A DNA stretch of 64,000 nt from Clostridia bacterium (GTDB taxonomy: Bacteria > Bacillota > Clostridia > Oscillospirales > Acutalibacteraceae): NCBI GenBank assembly GCA_017517665.1, contig JAFWYP010000007.1, forward strand, positions 1 through 64,000, written 5' to 3'. Both the position numbers and the translations under genes were made by a program. The notes beneath the pieces were generated by a model. The model did no database searches, was not told the origin of the DNA, and saw only the letters and a list, made by a program, of their open reading frames with translations. Each line of letters opens with the position of its first letter. Position 1 is the stretch's first letter. Below are positions 9,295 through 18,119 of the stretch, in pieces.

Positions 9295-12200
9295 TTAATA
9301 GCTGATTTTGATTGTCTTGATTTCAAAGGGTCTGAAAGAAAGTGAATTGCCTGAAAGCTCGGCTTCAACTTCTTCGAGCATATTGGTGATTTCAACCTTC
9401 TTTGCACCCTCGAAAAATTTAAGAGTACAGTTGGTGTGAGTGCCTTCTGCCTCATAAAGTCTTGCGATGAAAGCTTTTTCGTTATCCTCGCAGGGCTTGA
9501 TTGCTTCAACGATAATGTTGCCCTTTTCGGGAATAACAAGAGGAATAGCCTCAAAGTCACCCTTGCCTGCAACAACGGGGATATTGAGTTCATATGCAGG
9601 TCTGATAACTGTTTCTGCGCCAAATCCGCCGTCATGGGGAAGGAAGGAATAAACGGTTCTGTGGATGCCCTTGTCGCCCTCGATGTCGGGTCTGTTGCCG
9701 CCCTTGTGAAGCGAAAGACGGAGATTGCCGCCTTCAACGCTGATGCCGTATTTGCTGTCATTGAGAATTGATACGCCGAAGCGTGTTTCTGAAAGGTCGG
9801 TATATTTATGGTTAACAACCTCAAACTTCGCTTTTTCAACAGAGTTGTTTCTCGTTGTGGGTCGCATGATATTGCCGTACTGAATTTCAAAGCGTGCAAA
9901 GTTGTTGTAAATATTTGTGTCGAACGCCGCCTTGAGGAAACGGTGGTTATCTTGCCAGTCCATAACGGTGTCAAATCTGATTTCCGCACTGTCAGCAAAA
10001 TAGAAAGCATCCTGAGTAACCGTTGATTTCTTTGTTATCTGATACTTGCTTCTGATGATAACTGCCGCCGCACCGTGAGAAATGATTTCTCTGCTTAAGA
10101 GCACGGAATTGTAGGCAAATTTGCATTCAAGGTCAGCGTCAACATCCCAGTTGTCATACATGGAGGGTAAATCCTCTGCGGTAATAAGAGCGTTGAGAGG
10201 ATAACCACCGCCGCGGATTTCTCTGTTTGCACGCTTATCAACGAGTGACTCAATATAACCTTTTTTATCAAACTTAATGTTTGCAAAAGGCGTTGAAATG
10301 CTGTTTTCCGAAACGGCAATTTCACTTGAACTGTCTGCATTCCCCTTGATAAGATTGATTTTTACGCTTGAGAATGCAGGTACGGTAAGACCGCTGAGAA
10401 TAAGAATGTTTATGCCGTCGAGGTTTTTATATGTCTGCTGTTTACAGGTAAGGTCTGCGATATATCCTTCTTCGCATTCAATGAAAATCGGGTCATTTCT
10501 GTCGAATGAAAGAGTATTTGTAACGGTTACATAATCGCCTTTGCCCGTAACCGTTTCTTTGATGAGAGTGTTTGCGGTTTCAAGAACCTTGCTTGTCTGT
10601 TCAAGTGCAAGCTTATGTGCGGAGTTGATGCAGGTGCCGGGAAGAATGTCGTGGAACTGATTGAGAAGCAGGTCTTTGTAGAGAGGACGAATTTTCTCGT
10701 CGCTTGCAACTTCGCTGTTCTTAACCGCTTTGTTTACAGTGAGGAATTCAAGGTCACGCAGAGCGAATTCCGCTTTTCTGTTGTTGTGTTTTATGTTGTG
10801 CTGATTTGTGAGGGTACCTCTGTGAAGCTCAAGATAAAGCTCGCCTGTGTATGTGTTGGGATTTTTTGCTTCAGCTTCAAGCTCCTGCATGAAATCGCCG
10901 ACCTTCATGTATTTAGCCTTTGCACAGCCGTTGAGGTCCTTGATTCTTCTTGCAATTTCAATCTGCTCATACTGGGGGCCGCCGCCGCCGTCGCCGTGAC
11001 CGAATGCATCATAACGCATTCTTGTAACACTTCGTTCGTTGAGCGAATGATATTCTTTGACATCGCCTGTTACCGCTTCGTGGAAACAGCGCGGTGTGGG
11101 CCATGCGGCTGTGGTGTTGAAATGGGTGAACACCTTTGTGCCGTCGATTCCCTGCCAATAGAATGTGTCATAAGGGAAATGGTTGGCATCGTTCCAGTCG
11201 ATTTTTGTTGTGAGGAAATAATCAACCTTGCAGCCCTTCATAATCTGGGGAATAGCGGCGCTGTAGCCGAAGGTATCGGGAAGCCAGAAACAATTTGAGG
11301 TGAAATTGAAGTGCTTTTGAGTGAATTTCTGACCCCAGAGGAACTGTCTTATCATCGATTCGCCCGAGGTGATGTTGCAGTCACATTCAACCCACACACC
11401 GCCGTTGGGTTCATATCTGCCTTCAAGCACCTTTTCTTTGATTCTTTCAAAAAGCTCGGGGTAGTGTTCAAGAATCATGTCGGAATGGCAAGCCGAACTC
11501 TGCATGAAGAGATGTTCGGGATACTGTTCCATGAGTGCAAGCTGATTTGAGAATGTTCTTGCGCATTTTTTGATGGTTTCCGTGGATTTCCAGAGCCATG
11601 CGGTGTCCATATGCGAATGACCGATGATGCCTACCTTTGCAGCTTCCGGACCGTTCTTGACGGCAAGAACCTCTTTGAGGAAAGGAGAAGCGGACTTTAT
11701 TGCTTCTCTGAATGTTTCATCATCCACATCGTCATATGCATAGTAAACTCTCTTGTGTACCTCATAAAGAGCGTTGATAAGGTCGCCTTTTCTGAACGAA
11801 GTATCGGGCAGAGTTTCAACAAGCTGATTGATAACTTTCAGGTCAAAATAGAAATCCTGAATGAGAGGGTCTTTTACGCAGATATCAAGTCCGTCAAAAT
11901 GATATCTGTATTCTTTGAGAAGTCTGTCGGTCTGCAACGGCTGATTTCCGTAGTGAGTATGACCTGCATAAACCTCAAGTGCAATTTCAATCTTTTCGCC
12001 TGCCTTGACGTTCATTTTAAGAAGGTCGCAGTAGTGATTTCCGTGACCCGTGAAAACGATTTTTGTTGCGAATGTGCCGAAGGGTTTGCCGTTTACCCAT
12101 AAAAGAGTTTCGTAGCCCTCTGTGTGAGGCATAACGAAGAGATTTTCTCCTTCAAGATCCTCCGGAACGGTGAATTCAGCCTTGAACCAGCAAAATGACT

Positions 12201-12396
12201 CCTCCGCACCCCATATCCAACCGCTTTCAACGGGAGTGAACAGAGAATCATCGGGAATTTCGTAGTATCTTTCCAACGTTTCAAATGCAAGAACCTTATC
12301 TAATTTTATGACTTTTCTGAACAGCATGGGGTCAAGAATGGTCTCAAATCTTCTGAGCTTTGACAGCATGCGTTCCGTTTGTCTTTCTGCAAGCAT
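9295..12396 (-). CDS. Alpha-mannosidase, glycoside hydrolase family 38
   Basis: Removes alpha-linked mannose from N-glycan-type or other mannosides. The 1033-residue protein has the GH38 zinc site GHSHMDTAWLW (about 259-270), the nucleophile segment WLPDTFGYSAAIPQI (Asp near 375), the helical bundle around 550-620 and long C-terminal beta-sandwich domains. There is no signal peptide, so it is likely cytoplasmic and acts on imported oligosaccharides, as for other Clostridial GH38 enzymes. A TTGTAT-17-TATAAT promoter is placed upstream and the gene is divergent from an XRE regulator, a candidate controller. HAD and DUF4345 genes follow closely. Confidence 0.95.
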   Translation of the reverse strand: MLAERQTERMLSKLRRFETILDPMLFRKVIKLDKVLAFETLERYYEIPDDSLFTPVESGWIWGAEESFCWFKAEFTVPEDLEGENLFVMPHTEGYETLLWVNGKPFGTFATKIVFTGHGNHYCDLLKMNVKAGEKIEIALEVYAGHTHYGNQPLQTDRLLKEYRYHFDGLDICVKDPLIQDFYFDLKVINQLVETLPDTSFRKGDLINALYEVHKRVYYAYDDVDDETFREAIKSASPFLKEVLAVKNGPEAAKVGIIGHSHMDTAWLWKSTETIKKCARTFSNQLALMEQYPEHLFMQSSACHSDMILEHYPELFERIKEKVLEGRYEPNGGVWVECDCNITSGESMIRQFLWGQKFTQKHFNFTSNCFWLPDTFGYSAAIPQIMKGCKVDYFLTTKIDWNDANHFPYDTFYWQGIDGTKVFTHFNTTAAWPTPRCFHEAVTGDVKEYHSLNERSVTRMRYDAFGHGDGGGGPQYEQIEIARRIKDLNGCAKAKYMKVGDFMQELEAEAKNPNTYTGELYLELHRGTLTNQHNIKHNNRKAEFALRDLEFLTVNKAVKNSEVASDEKIRPLYKDLLLNQFHDILPGTCINSAHKLALEQTSKVLETANTLIKETVTGKGDYVTVTNTLSFDRNDPIFIECEEGYIADLTCKQQTYKNLDGINILILSGLTVPAFSSVKINLIKGNADSSSEIAVSENSISTPFANIKFDKKGYIESLVDKRANREIRGGGYPLNALITAEDLPSMYDNWDVDADLECKFAYNSVLLSREIISHGAAAVIIRSKYQITKKSTVTQDAFYFADSAEIRFDTVMDWQDNHRFLKAAFDTNIYNNFARFEIQYGNIMRPTTRNNSVEKAKFEVVNHKYTDLSETRFGVSILNDSKYGISVEGGNLRLSLHKGGNRPDIEGDKGIHRTVYSFLPHDGGFGAETVIRPAYELNIPVVAGKGDFEAIPLVIPEKGNIIVEAIKPCEDNEKAFIARLYEAEGTHTNCTLKFFEGAKKVEITNMLEEVEAELSGNSLSFRPFEIKTIKISY

Positions 12397-12434
12397 ATAA
12401 TCATCCTTTCGGGTGTGATTTCCAATTTTGATTA

Positions 12435-12463
12435 ATTATAACCTTAATATAATTAAAATACAA
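12435..12463 (-). promoter_or_regulatory. Sigma-A promoter of the alpha-mannosidase operon
   Basis: Reading the minus strand, TTGTAT (12463-12458), a 17-base spacer and TATAAT (12440-12435). Expected start near 12428, about 32 bases before the ATG. Confidence 0.8.
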
Positions 12464-12541
12464 TGCATAAATTAAAATAACAGAAAAAAATCGGGTCGAA
12501 AATTTCGCTTTTCGGTTGAGCAGACTTCAATAATGCCGTTA

Positions 12542-12570
12542 TTGTTTTTGATTTCGGAATGGATTATTAT
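12542..12570 (+). promoter_or_regulatory. Putative promoter of the XRE regulator with adjacent palindromes
   Basis: TTGTTT, 17 bases, TATTAT. The inverted repeat CAATAA-5-TTATTG (12528-12544) overlaps its -35 side and the palindrome GCCGGCCGGC (12580-12589) lies just after the expected start site; both are candidate operators for this divergent region. The rest of 12397-12613 is AT-rich without further features. Confidence 0.55.
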
Positions 12571-12613
12571 ATAGACAAGCCGGCCGGCAAAATAAAAATA
12601 AGGTGGCGTAAAC

Positions 12614-13702
12614 ATGATTTATATCGGTGAAAACATCAAAAGATTCAGAAGAGAAAGAGAGCTTACTCAGGAAACCCTTGCGGATTTTTTGGGTGTAACA
12701 TTTCAGAGTGTGAGCAAATGGGAGAGAGGGGAGAGTTATCCCGACATAACCTTTCTTCCTGCAATTGCTGCATTTTTTGATGTGAGCTATGATGAATTAC
12801 TCGGATTTGATGAAACCTTCAAGGAAAAGAAAATTCAGGAATATATCAGCGAATATAATGATATGCGCCTTAAGGATTCACCCTATGTTTATGAACGAAT
12901 GTCCAAGGCGGTCAAGGAATTTCCGGGAGATTTCCGTCTTATCGTGCGTTATCTTGAAATGCTCATTTCAACAAAATCAAATATAAACAGCGACAGCGAG
13001 CTTATTCTCGAAGAAGTTGAAAAGATTTACGGAAGTATTATCCGTTATTGCACAAACGACACCATAAGAATGTGGGCAAAACGGCTTGTTTGTATGTATT
13101 ATAATACTCTTTGTTACAAAACAAAAAAAGAGAAATACACGGAAAAAACCCGTGAAATGGCAAAGGAAATGCCGAAGATGACAGACAGCGGAGATTATAT
13201 AATGACAATAATCAATCTCCCCGATGAAGAGCATTACGAAGCCTGCAACGAAGCTCTTGAAAACGAAATGTTGCTTCTTATGAGTACGGTAAGCAACAAA
13301 ATTTACTATAAAAAGAAGTTTTCGTCTGAATATGAAATCGAAGCAACAGAAAGAGTCATAAAGATGGTTGAAACGTTTTATGATGACGGAAACTACGGCA
13401 AATGCTACCGTTCCATGATTTATGCATGGGGCGACCTCGGCAGACATTATTTTGAAACCGGCAACGAAGCAAAGGCGCTTGAATACCTTGAAAAATGCGC
13501 AACAGAGGCAAAAAAACATGACGGAATGCCCGAAGAAACAGAACACGGTTCGCTTATCATGAAGGGTCATGTCTATAAAAAGACGAAATACGGCAAAACC
13601 ATGTGCGAAAGAATGAAGAATCACTTTGAAAACAGCTACAATCTTTCCGAAGAATTCAAGAAAAGTGAAGAGTTCAGGAGAATAATCGGAATACTTGAAT
13701 GA
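12614..13702 (+). CDS. XRE family transcriptional regulator with helical C-terminal domain
   Basis: A 362-residue regulator. Residues 1-65 form a classic helix-turn-helix (IKRFRRERELTQETLADFLG, then FQSVSKWERG and the PDITFLPAIAAFFDVSYDELLG ending). Residues 70-350 are helix-rich with paired aromatic and Glu residues, resembling TPR-type ligand or partner binding arrays seen in similar Clostridial XRE proteins. AGGTGG precedes the ATG. It is divergent from the GH38 operon, so it may regulate that operon and itself; this is inference from position. Confidence 0.85.
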   Translation: MIYIGENIKRFRRERELTQETLADFLGVTFQSVSKWERGESYPDITFLPAIAAFFDVSYDELLGFDETFKEKKIQEYISEYNDMRLKDSPYVYERMSKAVKEFPGDFRLIVRYLEMLISTKSNINSDSELILEEVEKIYGSIIRYCTNDTIRMWAKRLVCMYYNTLCYKTKKEKYTEKTREMAKEMPKMTDSGDYIMTIINLPDEEHYEACNEALENEMLLLMSTVSNKIYYKKKFSSEYEIEATERVIKMVETFYDDGNYGKCYRSMIYAWGDLGRHYFETGNEAKALEYLEKCATEAKKHDGMPEETEHGSLIMKGHVYKKTKYGKTMCERMKNHFENSYNLSEEFKKSEEFRRIIGILE

Positions 13703-13718
13703 ATATTGTGGCTATGCG

Positions 13719-13740
13719 GGGACGATGCACACATCGTCCC
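13719..13740. terminator. Hairpin after the XRE gene
   Basis: Perfect 9-bp stem GGGACGATG/CATCGTCCC with loop CACA, 16 bases after the stop codon. It lacks a clean T-run (TGAAAATTTATG follows), so termination may be inefficient. Confidence 0.5.
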
Positions 13741-13773
13741 TGAAAATTTATGCAATTATTTTTGGTTTTTATC

Positions 13774-13802
13774 TTGACATTTCCCAAAGCATATGTTAAA
13801 AT
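13774..13802 (+). promoter_or_regulatory. Strong promoter of the tRNA operon
   Basis: TTGACA, 17 bases, TAAAAT, with TGT directly before the -10 (extended -10). The first tRNA begins 19 bases after the -10 box. Confidence 0.92.
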
Positions 13803-13820
13803 AGCTGACGTTCCGAATAT

Positions 13821-13894
13821 GCGGGTGTAGTTCAATGGTAGAATCCCAGCCTTCCAAGCTGGTCGTGTGGGTTCGATTCCCATCACCCGCTCCA
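13821..13894 (+). tRNA. tRNA-Gly (anticodon TCC)
   Basis: Cloverleaf with acceptor GCGGGTG/CACCCGC, anticodon stem CCAGC/GCTGG, anticodon TCC at 13853-13855, T-arm GGTTCGATTCC and encoded CCA. First gene of the four-tRNA operon. Confidence 0.96.
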
Positions 13895-13897
13895 TAT

Positions 13898-13974
<77 letters not shown>

Positions 13975-13975
13975 G

Positions 13976-13998
13976 AACTGCGGCTTTAAGCCGCAGTT
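13976..13998 (+). other. Spacer hairpin between tRNA-Arg and tRNA-His
   Basis: Near-perfect palindrome AACTGCGGCTT/AAGCCGCAGTT with almost no loop and no T-run. It is more likely a processing or spacing structure in the tRNA precursor than a terminator. Confidence 0.6.
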
Positions 13999-14005
13999 TC
14001 CAAAT

Positions 14006-14083
14006 GGTGGCTGTAGCTCAGTTGGTTAGAGTGCCAGGTTGTGGCCCTGGAGGTCGTGGGTTCGAATCCCATCAGCCACCCCA
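14006..14083 (+). tRNA. tRNA-His (anticodon GTG)
   Basis: The stem GTGGCTG/CAGCCAC carries the extra G at -1 (14006) opposite C73, the identity element of tRNA-His. The loop TTGTGGC gives anticodon GTG; CCA is encoded. Confidence 0.96.
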
Positions 14084-14097
14084 TTTAGATTGAAGTT

Positions 14098-14120
14098 ACG
14101 CAAAGCTGGGTGCTTTGCGT
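14098..14120 (+). other. Spacer hairpin between tRNA-His and tRNA-Gln
   Basis: 9-bp stem ACGCAAAGC/GCTTTGCGT with loop TGGGT, followed by ATTTTAAT. It is weakly terminator-like; because no promoter is evident before tRNA-Gln it probably allows readthrough or serves processing. Confidence 0.55.
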
Positions 14121-14141
14121 ATTTTAATATAAACTGTATAT

Positions 14142-14216
14142 TGGGGCGTCGTCAAGCGGTAAGACAACAGACTTTGACTCTGTCATTCGCTGGTTCAAAT
14201 CCAGCCGTCCCAGCCA
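14142..14216 (+). tRNA. tRNA-Gln (anticodon TTG)
   Basis: Acceptor TGGGGCG pairs with CGTCCCA (one G-U), the loop CTTTGAC gives anticodon TTG, and CCA is encoded. Last gene of the tRNA operon. Confidence 0.95.
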
Positions 14217-14218
14217 GG

Positions 14219-14250
14219 AATCCTCGTTCGTAAGAACGGGGATTTTTCTT
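14219..14250 (+). terminator. Terminator of the tRNA operon
   Basis: 11-bp stem AATCCTCGTTC/GAACGGGGATT (one G-U) with loop GTAA and the run TTTTTCTT. Confidence 0.93.
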
Positions 14251-14278
14251 TTGACAAATTTTCCTGATATGTTATACT
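14251..14278 (+). promoter_or_regulatory. Promoter of the second rhamnosidase gene
   Basis: TTGACA, 16 bases, TATACT, with TGT before the -10 (extended -10). It starts directly where the tRNA terminator ends; the ATG is 32 bases further on. Confidence 0.88.
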
Positions 14279-14310
14279 TTGATTATACTGTTCCGAAAGG
14301 AGAATGCCGA

Positions 14311-16512
14311 ATGACCCGTGAACATTATTTCCATAATGCAAAATGGATAGGCGCGGAAAATCGCACAGCAAAAACCTTTTCTGTAATCAGAGGATATTTT
14401 GAGGCAAAAACATCCGATAAAGTTACTCTTAATATACTCGGTTTGGGATTTTTTAAATGCTATATCAACGGAGAATGTATAAATCCCGACACATTTCTGC
14501 CTCTTTCCTCCGATTTTGAGGCAACCTGCGACCCCGTTGACGAGATTATTTCCGCACACAGAATTTATGTGCCGCATTTTGATATAACCCCTTTTGTGAA
14601 AGAGGGAAAAAACAGTATCGCTATCCACTACGGTGGCGGTTGGTATACATTTGATGAACGCGCATTCGGACTTCCGAAAGCAATTTACTGCATAACATCG
14701 GAGAATGAAAACGGTGTTCGCTATTTTGTTTCCGACGAAACCTGCCGTATCGCTGAAAGCATGGTTAAAGATTATAATTTTACAAGATACGAGCATTGGG
14801 ATTATTCGGATTATGAAGATTGTTTTGATTCGGATTTTGATGATTATTCATGGGCGAATGCCGTTGTTACGGAAAACCTCGAAACCGAATACTGTTCAAC
14901 CGACTGTCCGAAGGATAAGCTTATCCGAACTCTTCCCGTTAAAGAAATTGCGGAAACCGAAACGGGGATAATCTATGACTGCGGTGAAAACACAACGGGT
15001 TATCCCGTGCTTAAGGTAAATGCCGCAAAGGGCGAAAAAATAACAGTTAATCTTGCCGAAGAAATATCTGGAAACAATGAGCTTACCCACGTTCACGGTC
15101 AGCAGTTTACCGTTGTTTCAGACGGAAAAGAAAGAACCGTTCAGCCTGAATTCACATGGTTCGGCTTCAGATATTTTGAGGTTATCGGAAATGCAGTCCC
15201 CGAATGTGTCAAGGTTGTTCATGCGGATGTGCCCGTTTCCTCAACATTTGAATGCGACAACGAAACACTTAACTGGATTTATAAAACCTTCATTCATACC
15301 ATGCTTTGCAATATGCATACGGGTCATCCGTCTGACTGTCCCCACCTTGAAAGAAGGGGCTATACGGGTGACGGTCAGGTTACCTGCCATGCGGTTTTAT
15401 CGGTGCTTGATGCAAGGGATTTCTATGAAAAATGGATGCAGGATATTGCAGACAGTCAGGATGTTTCAAGCGGTCATATTCAGTATACCGCACCCTATAT
15501 CCGAAGCGGCGGAGGACCCGGCGGATGGGGATGCGCCGTTGTCGAAGTGCCTTATCAGCTTTATAAGCATTACGGCGATAAGAGCATTCTCGAAAGATAT
15601 TATAACAATATGCGCCGATATATTGATTATCTTGAATCGCATTCGGATTACGGACTTGTCACAAGCGATAAAAAAGGCGAGTGGTGTCTGGGCGACTGGT
15701 GCGGACCGAATATTCTTTATCCCGACAGAGATATCACTTCTCATAATCAGCAGGTTATTCTTCCTGCACCGATGGTAAATACATATTTTATGGTTAAGTC
15801 TCTTAACCGTATGTGTGAAATTGCAAGGATAATCGGTAAGAGAGAAGATGTTGCGGAATACGAAGAAAAAATCAGATTCCGCAAGGGTGCAATAACAGCG
15901 GCTTATTTCAACACCTTTGACGATAATTTTGTTATGAATGTTCAGGGCGCGAATTCATTTGCCGTTGACCTCGGACTCGGCAACGAAAATACCTATAAAA
16001 ATATGGTCAGCTATTATAAAAAGCTCGGATATTATGATACGGGCATTTTTGCAACGGATATTGTTACCCGTGTGCTTTTTGAGAAGGGTAACAGTGACCT
16101 TGCTGTTGACCTTATGACAAACAACGGTGAGCAGGGATATGAGCATTGGCGAAGAAACGGCGCAACCTCGTTCCACGAATATTGGGACAGCAACCGCAGC
16201 CGTTCTCACAGCCATCCGATGTTCGGGTCAACTGTTGCATATATTTTTGAATATCTGCTCGGAATAAAACAGTCGGAAAACACCGCAGGCTACAGCTTGC
16301 TTGTTATTTCTCCGCAGTCGGTTGAACGATTCGGAAGAATGCGCGGAAGCATGAAAACACCTGCAGGCATTGTTTCGGTAAGTTATGAGAATAATTCGGG
16401 TAAGGTGAATTTTAAAATTTCAATTCCCGAGGGAATAAAAGCCGTGTTCCGATATGCGGATAAAGAAATTGAACTTTCGCAAGGTGAAAATGAGTTTGCT
16501 GTGGTGTTATAA
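14311..16512 (+). CDS. Second alpha-L-rhamnosidase-type glycoside hydrolase (GH78-like)
   Basis: A 733-residue paralogue-like enzyme of the 4046-6220 protein, with the same architecture: N-terminal sandwich with GLGFFKCYING and GKNSIAIHYGGGWY, then SDCPHLERRGYTGDG (about 341-355) and the base region TSFHEYWD (about 618) followed by HPMFGS. The ATG at 14311 is chosen because AAAGGAG lies 8-9 bases upstream; upstream codons in frame lie within the promoter. No signal peptide is seen. It is transcribed alone from a strong promoter and ended by its own hairpin. Its different substrate-side loops suggest a different rhamnoside; that is inference. Confidence 0.86.
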   Translation: MTREHYFHNAKWIGAENRTAKTFSVIRGYFEAKTSDKVTLNILGLGFFKCYINGECINPDTFLPLSSDFEATCDPVDEIISAHRIYVPHFDITPFVKEGKNSIAIHYGGGWYTFDERAFGLPKAIYCITSENENGVRYFVSDETCRIAESMVKDYNFTRYEHWDYSDYEDCFDSDFDDYSWANAVVTENLETEYCSTDCPKDKLIRTLPVKEIAETETGIIYDCGENTTGYPVLKVNAAKGEKITVNLAEEISGNNELTHVHGQQFTVVSDGKERTVQPEFTWFGFRYFEVIGNAVPECVKVVHADVPVSSTFECDNETLNWIYKTFIHTMLCNMHTGHPSDCPHLERRGYTGDGQVTCHAVLSVLDARDFYEKWMQDIADSQDVSSGHIQYTAPYIRSGGGPGGWGCAVVEVPYQLYKHYGDKSILERYYNNMRRYIDYLESHSDYGLVTSDKKGEWCLGDWCGPNILYPDRDITSHNQQVILPAPMVNTYFMVKSLNRMCEIARIIGKREDVAEYEEKIRFRKGAITAAYFNTFDDNFVMNVQGANSFAVDLGLGNENTYKNMVSYYKKLGYYDTGIFATDIVTRVLFEKGNSDLAVDLMTNNGEQGYEHWRRNGATSFHEYWDSNRSRSHSHPMFGSTVAYIFEYLLGIKQSENTAGYSLLVISPQSVERFGRMRGSMKTPAGIVSVSYENNSGKVNFKISIPEGIKAVFRYADKEIELSQGENEFAVVL

Positions 16513-16523
16513 TTCACATGATA

Positions 16524-16547
16524 AGCACTTCTTCGGAGGTGCTTTTT
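16524..16547 (+). terminator. Terminator of the second rhamnosidase
   Basis: 8-bp stem AGCACTTC/GAGGTGCT with TTCG loop and five T, 11 bases after the stop. Confidence 0.92.
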
Positions 16548-16644
16548 CGCTTTGTTGTGAAAAAGTTTACAATATGTTAACCGATTGCAATAAAAAATAA
16601 TATAAAATATAATAGACATATAACAGTTTATCGGAGGGTTGCGA

Positions 16645-17538
16645 TTGCTCGGATACGTTAAAGCCTTCAAGCCTGAAATGAAAATGAAGGATTATGAGCT
16701 TTACAGAGGAATATATTGTTCGCTCTGCAGAGCACTCGGCAGGAATTATTCTCCGATAGCCCAGCTTTTCCTCAGCTATGATTTCGCCTTTGCGGCTGTG
16801 CTTCGTCTTGCAGCGGCGGAAAACGGCTGTTCATTTGTGAAAAAAAGCTGTCCGTATAATCCCGCAAAAAAATGCATGATATGCCAAAGCAGGGGAGAAC
16901 TTGATTTTTGTTCCCATGCGGTTATCATAACCGTGTTTTATAAAATCCTCGACAATATGCATGACGGGGGAGTCAAGTCAAAAATAATCGCATATCTCCT
17001 TTATCCGATTGTTTTTCTCATGTATAAAAAGGCAAAACATCTTGCACCCGATATTGATAAAATCATCGGAGAATCAATGAAAAATCAGTCCGTAACCGAG
17101 AAAAAGAACGGTGTCGGAATTGACGAAGCGACACATCCGAGTGCCGATGCACTGGGAAAGATATTTTCACTCGGCTTTGACGGTGAAAGAAAAAATGCTC
17201 TTTATTCCCTCGGATACATGGTCGGCAGATATGTCTATATCCTCGATGCCGCGGATGACCTTGAGGATGACCTGAAAAACGGCAGCTTTAATCCGTTTGC
17301 TCAGGAATACCGTGAAATAAAAAACGAAAGTATAAAAGAAGAATTTGCTCAAAGGGTTACGGGTATGCTCAATCTCACGCAGTCAAACGCACTTGATGCG
17401 CTTGATGTGCTTGAAAAGAAACGCTTTGAGGATATACTTGAAAATACAGTTCTTGAAGGCCTGGATTTCAGCAGGGAAAGAGTGCTGAAAAAATACAGGA
17501 CCGAAACGGAAGAGAAAAATATTTATACCGTGGAGTGA
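16645..17538 (+). CDS. DUF5685 family protein
   Basis: 297 residues of unknown function. A TTG start at 16645 is chosen: CGGAGGG ends 6 bases upstream, giving the family-like start LGYVKAFKPEMK; the TTG at 16639 would touch the ribosome site. Features are the N-terminal YCSLCRALG motif, the Cys cluster CPYNPAKKCMICQ (about 75-87) and an acidic motif DAADDLEDD (about 205) followed by GSFNPF. Cys pairs suggest metal binding. It is followed after 7 bases by a J-like protein and then a membrane protein, a three-gene set that probably works together. The acidic motif loosely recalls DxxDD prenyl-diphosphate motifs, but I do not claim that activity. Confidence 0.72.
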   Translation: MLGYVKAFKPEMKMKDYELYRGIYCSLCRALGRNYSPIAQLFLSYDFAFAAVLRLAAAENGCSFVKKSCPYNPAKKCMICQSRGELDFCSHAVIITVFYKILDNMHDGGVKSKIIAYLLYPIVFLMYKKAKHLAPDIDKIIGESMKNQSVTEKKNGVGIDEATHPSADALGKIFSLGFDGERKNALYSLGYMVGRYVYILDAADDLEDDLKNGSFNPFAQEYREIKNESIKEEFAQRVTGMLNLTQSNALDALDVLEKKRFEDILENTVLEGLDFSRERVLKKYRTETEEKNIYTVE

Positions 17539-17545
17539 GATATTA

Positions 17546-18106
17546 ATGAGAAATCCTTATGAAGTTCTCGGAGTTCCGCAGGGTGCGGGAATGGAGCAGG
17601 TCAATGCCGCTTACCGTGAATTGCTCAGAAAATATCAGGAAAGCAATAATCAGTATATGGTTGACGAAATAAATGCCGCATATGATGCAATTGTCATGGG
17701 TGGTTCATCGGGCGGATATTCTTCACAGTCTGACGGAGCCGATTATTCCGATATCAGGGCAAAAATCAATTCGGGCAGGCTTGAGGATGCGCAGGTTATT
17801 CTTGACGGAATTCCCGAATACCGCAGGGATGCGCAATGGTATTATCTTAAAGGAACAATTCAGCAAAAAAGAGGCTGGCTTGAAGAGGCAGCAAATAATT
17901 TTGCAACCGCAAGCAATCTTGACCCGTCAAACAACACATATAAAATGGCATTCAACAAGGTGAACAATGCCCGTTCGGGCGGATATAAAACCGAACGCAG
18001 ACAAAGAGAAAGAGGCGGCTGCTCGGGCTGCGATATGTGTACGGGTCTTATCTGTGCCGACTGCTGCTGCGAATGCTTCGGCGGTGACCTTATACCTTGC
18101 TGCTGA
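17546..18106 (+). CDS. Degenerate J-domain protein with Cys-rich tail
   Basis: 186 residues. Residues 1-50 resemble a DnaJ domain (NPYEVLGVPQGAGMEQVNAAYRELLRKY, later DEINAAYDAI), but the HPD tripeptide needed to stimulate DnaK ATPase is absent; YQE stands at that place. Residues 70-130 form helix pairs like a TPR. The last 30 residues contain ten Cys, with CCCEC and a terminal CC, possibly metal-binding or lipidated. It is probably not a working DnaK co-chaperone but an adaptor. The gene is 7 bases behind DUF5685 and 13 ahead of a membrane protein. Confidence 0.7.
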   Translation: MRNPYEVLGVPQGAGMEQVNAAYRELLRKYQESNNQYMVDEINAAYDAIVMGGSSGGYSSQSDGADYSDIRAKINSGRLEDAQVILDGIPEYRRDAQWYYLKGTIQQKRGWLEEAANNFATASNLDPSNNTYKMAFNKVNNARSGGYKTERRQRERGGCSGCDMCTGLICADCCCECFGGDLIPCC

Positions 18107-18119
18107 TTGAGGTTGAATT

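Noticed and set aside
10615-11298. 227-residue frame opposite the alpha-mannosidase, and a 215-residue frame opposite the XRE gene (12977-13624)
   Set aside because: Antisense shadows of strongly supported genes with no ribosome site and no recognisable domain.
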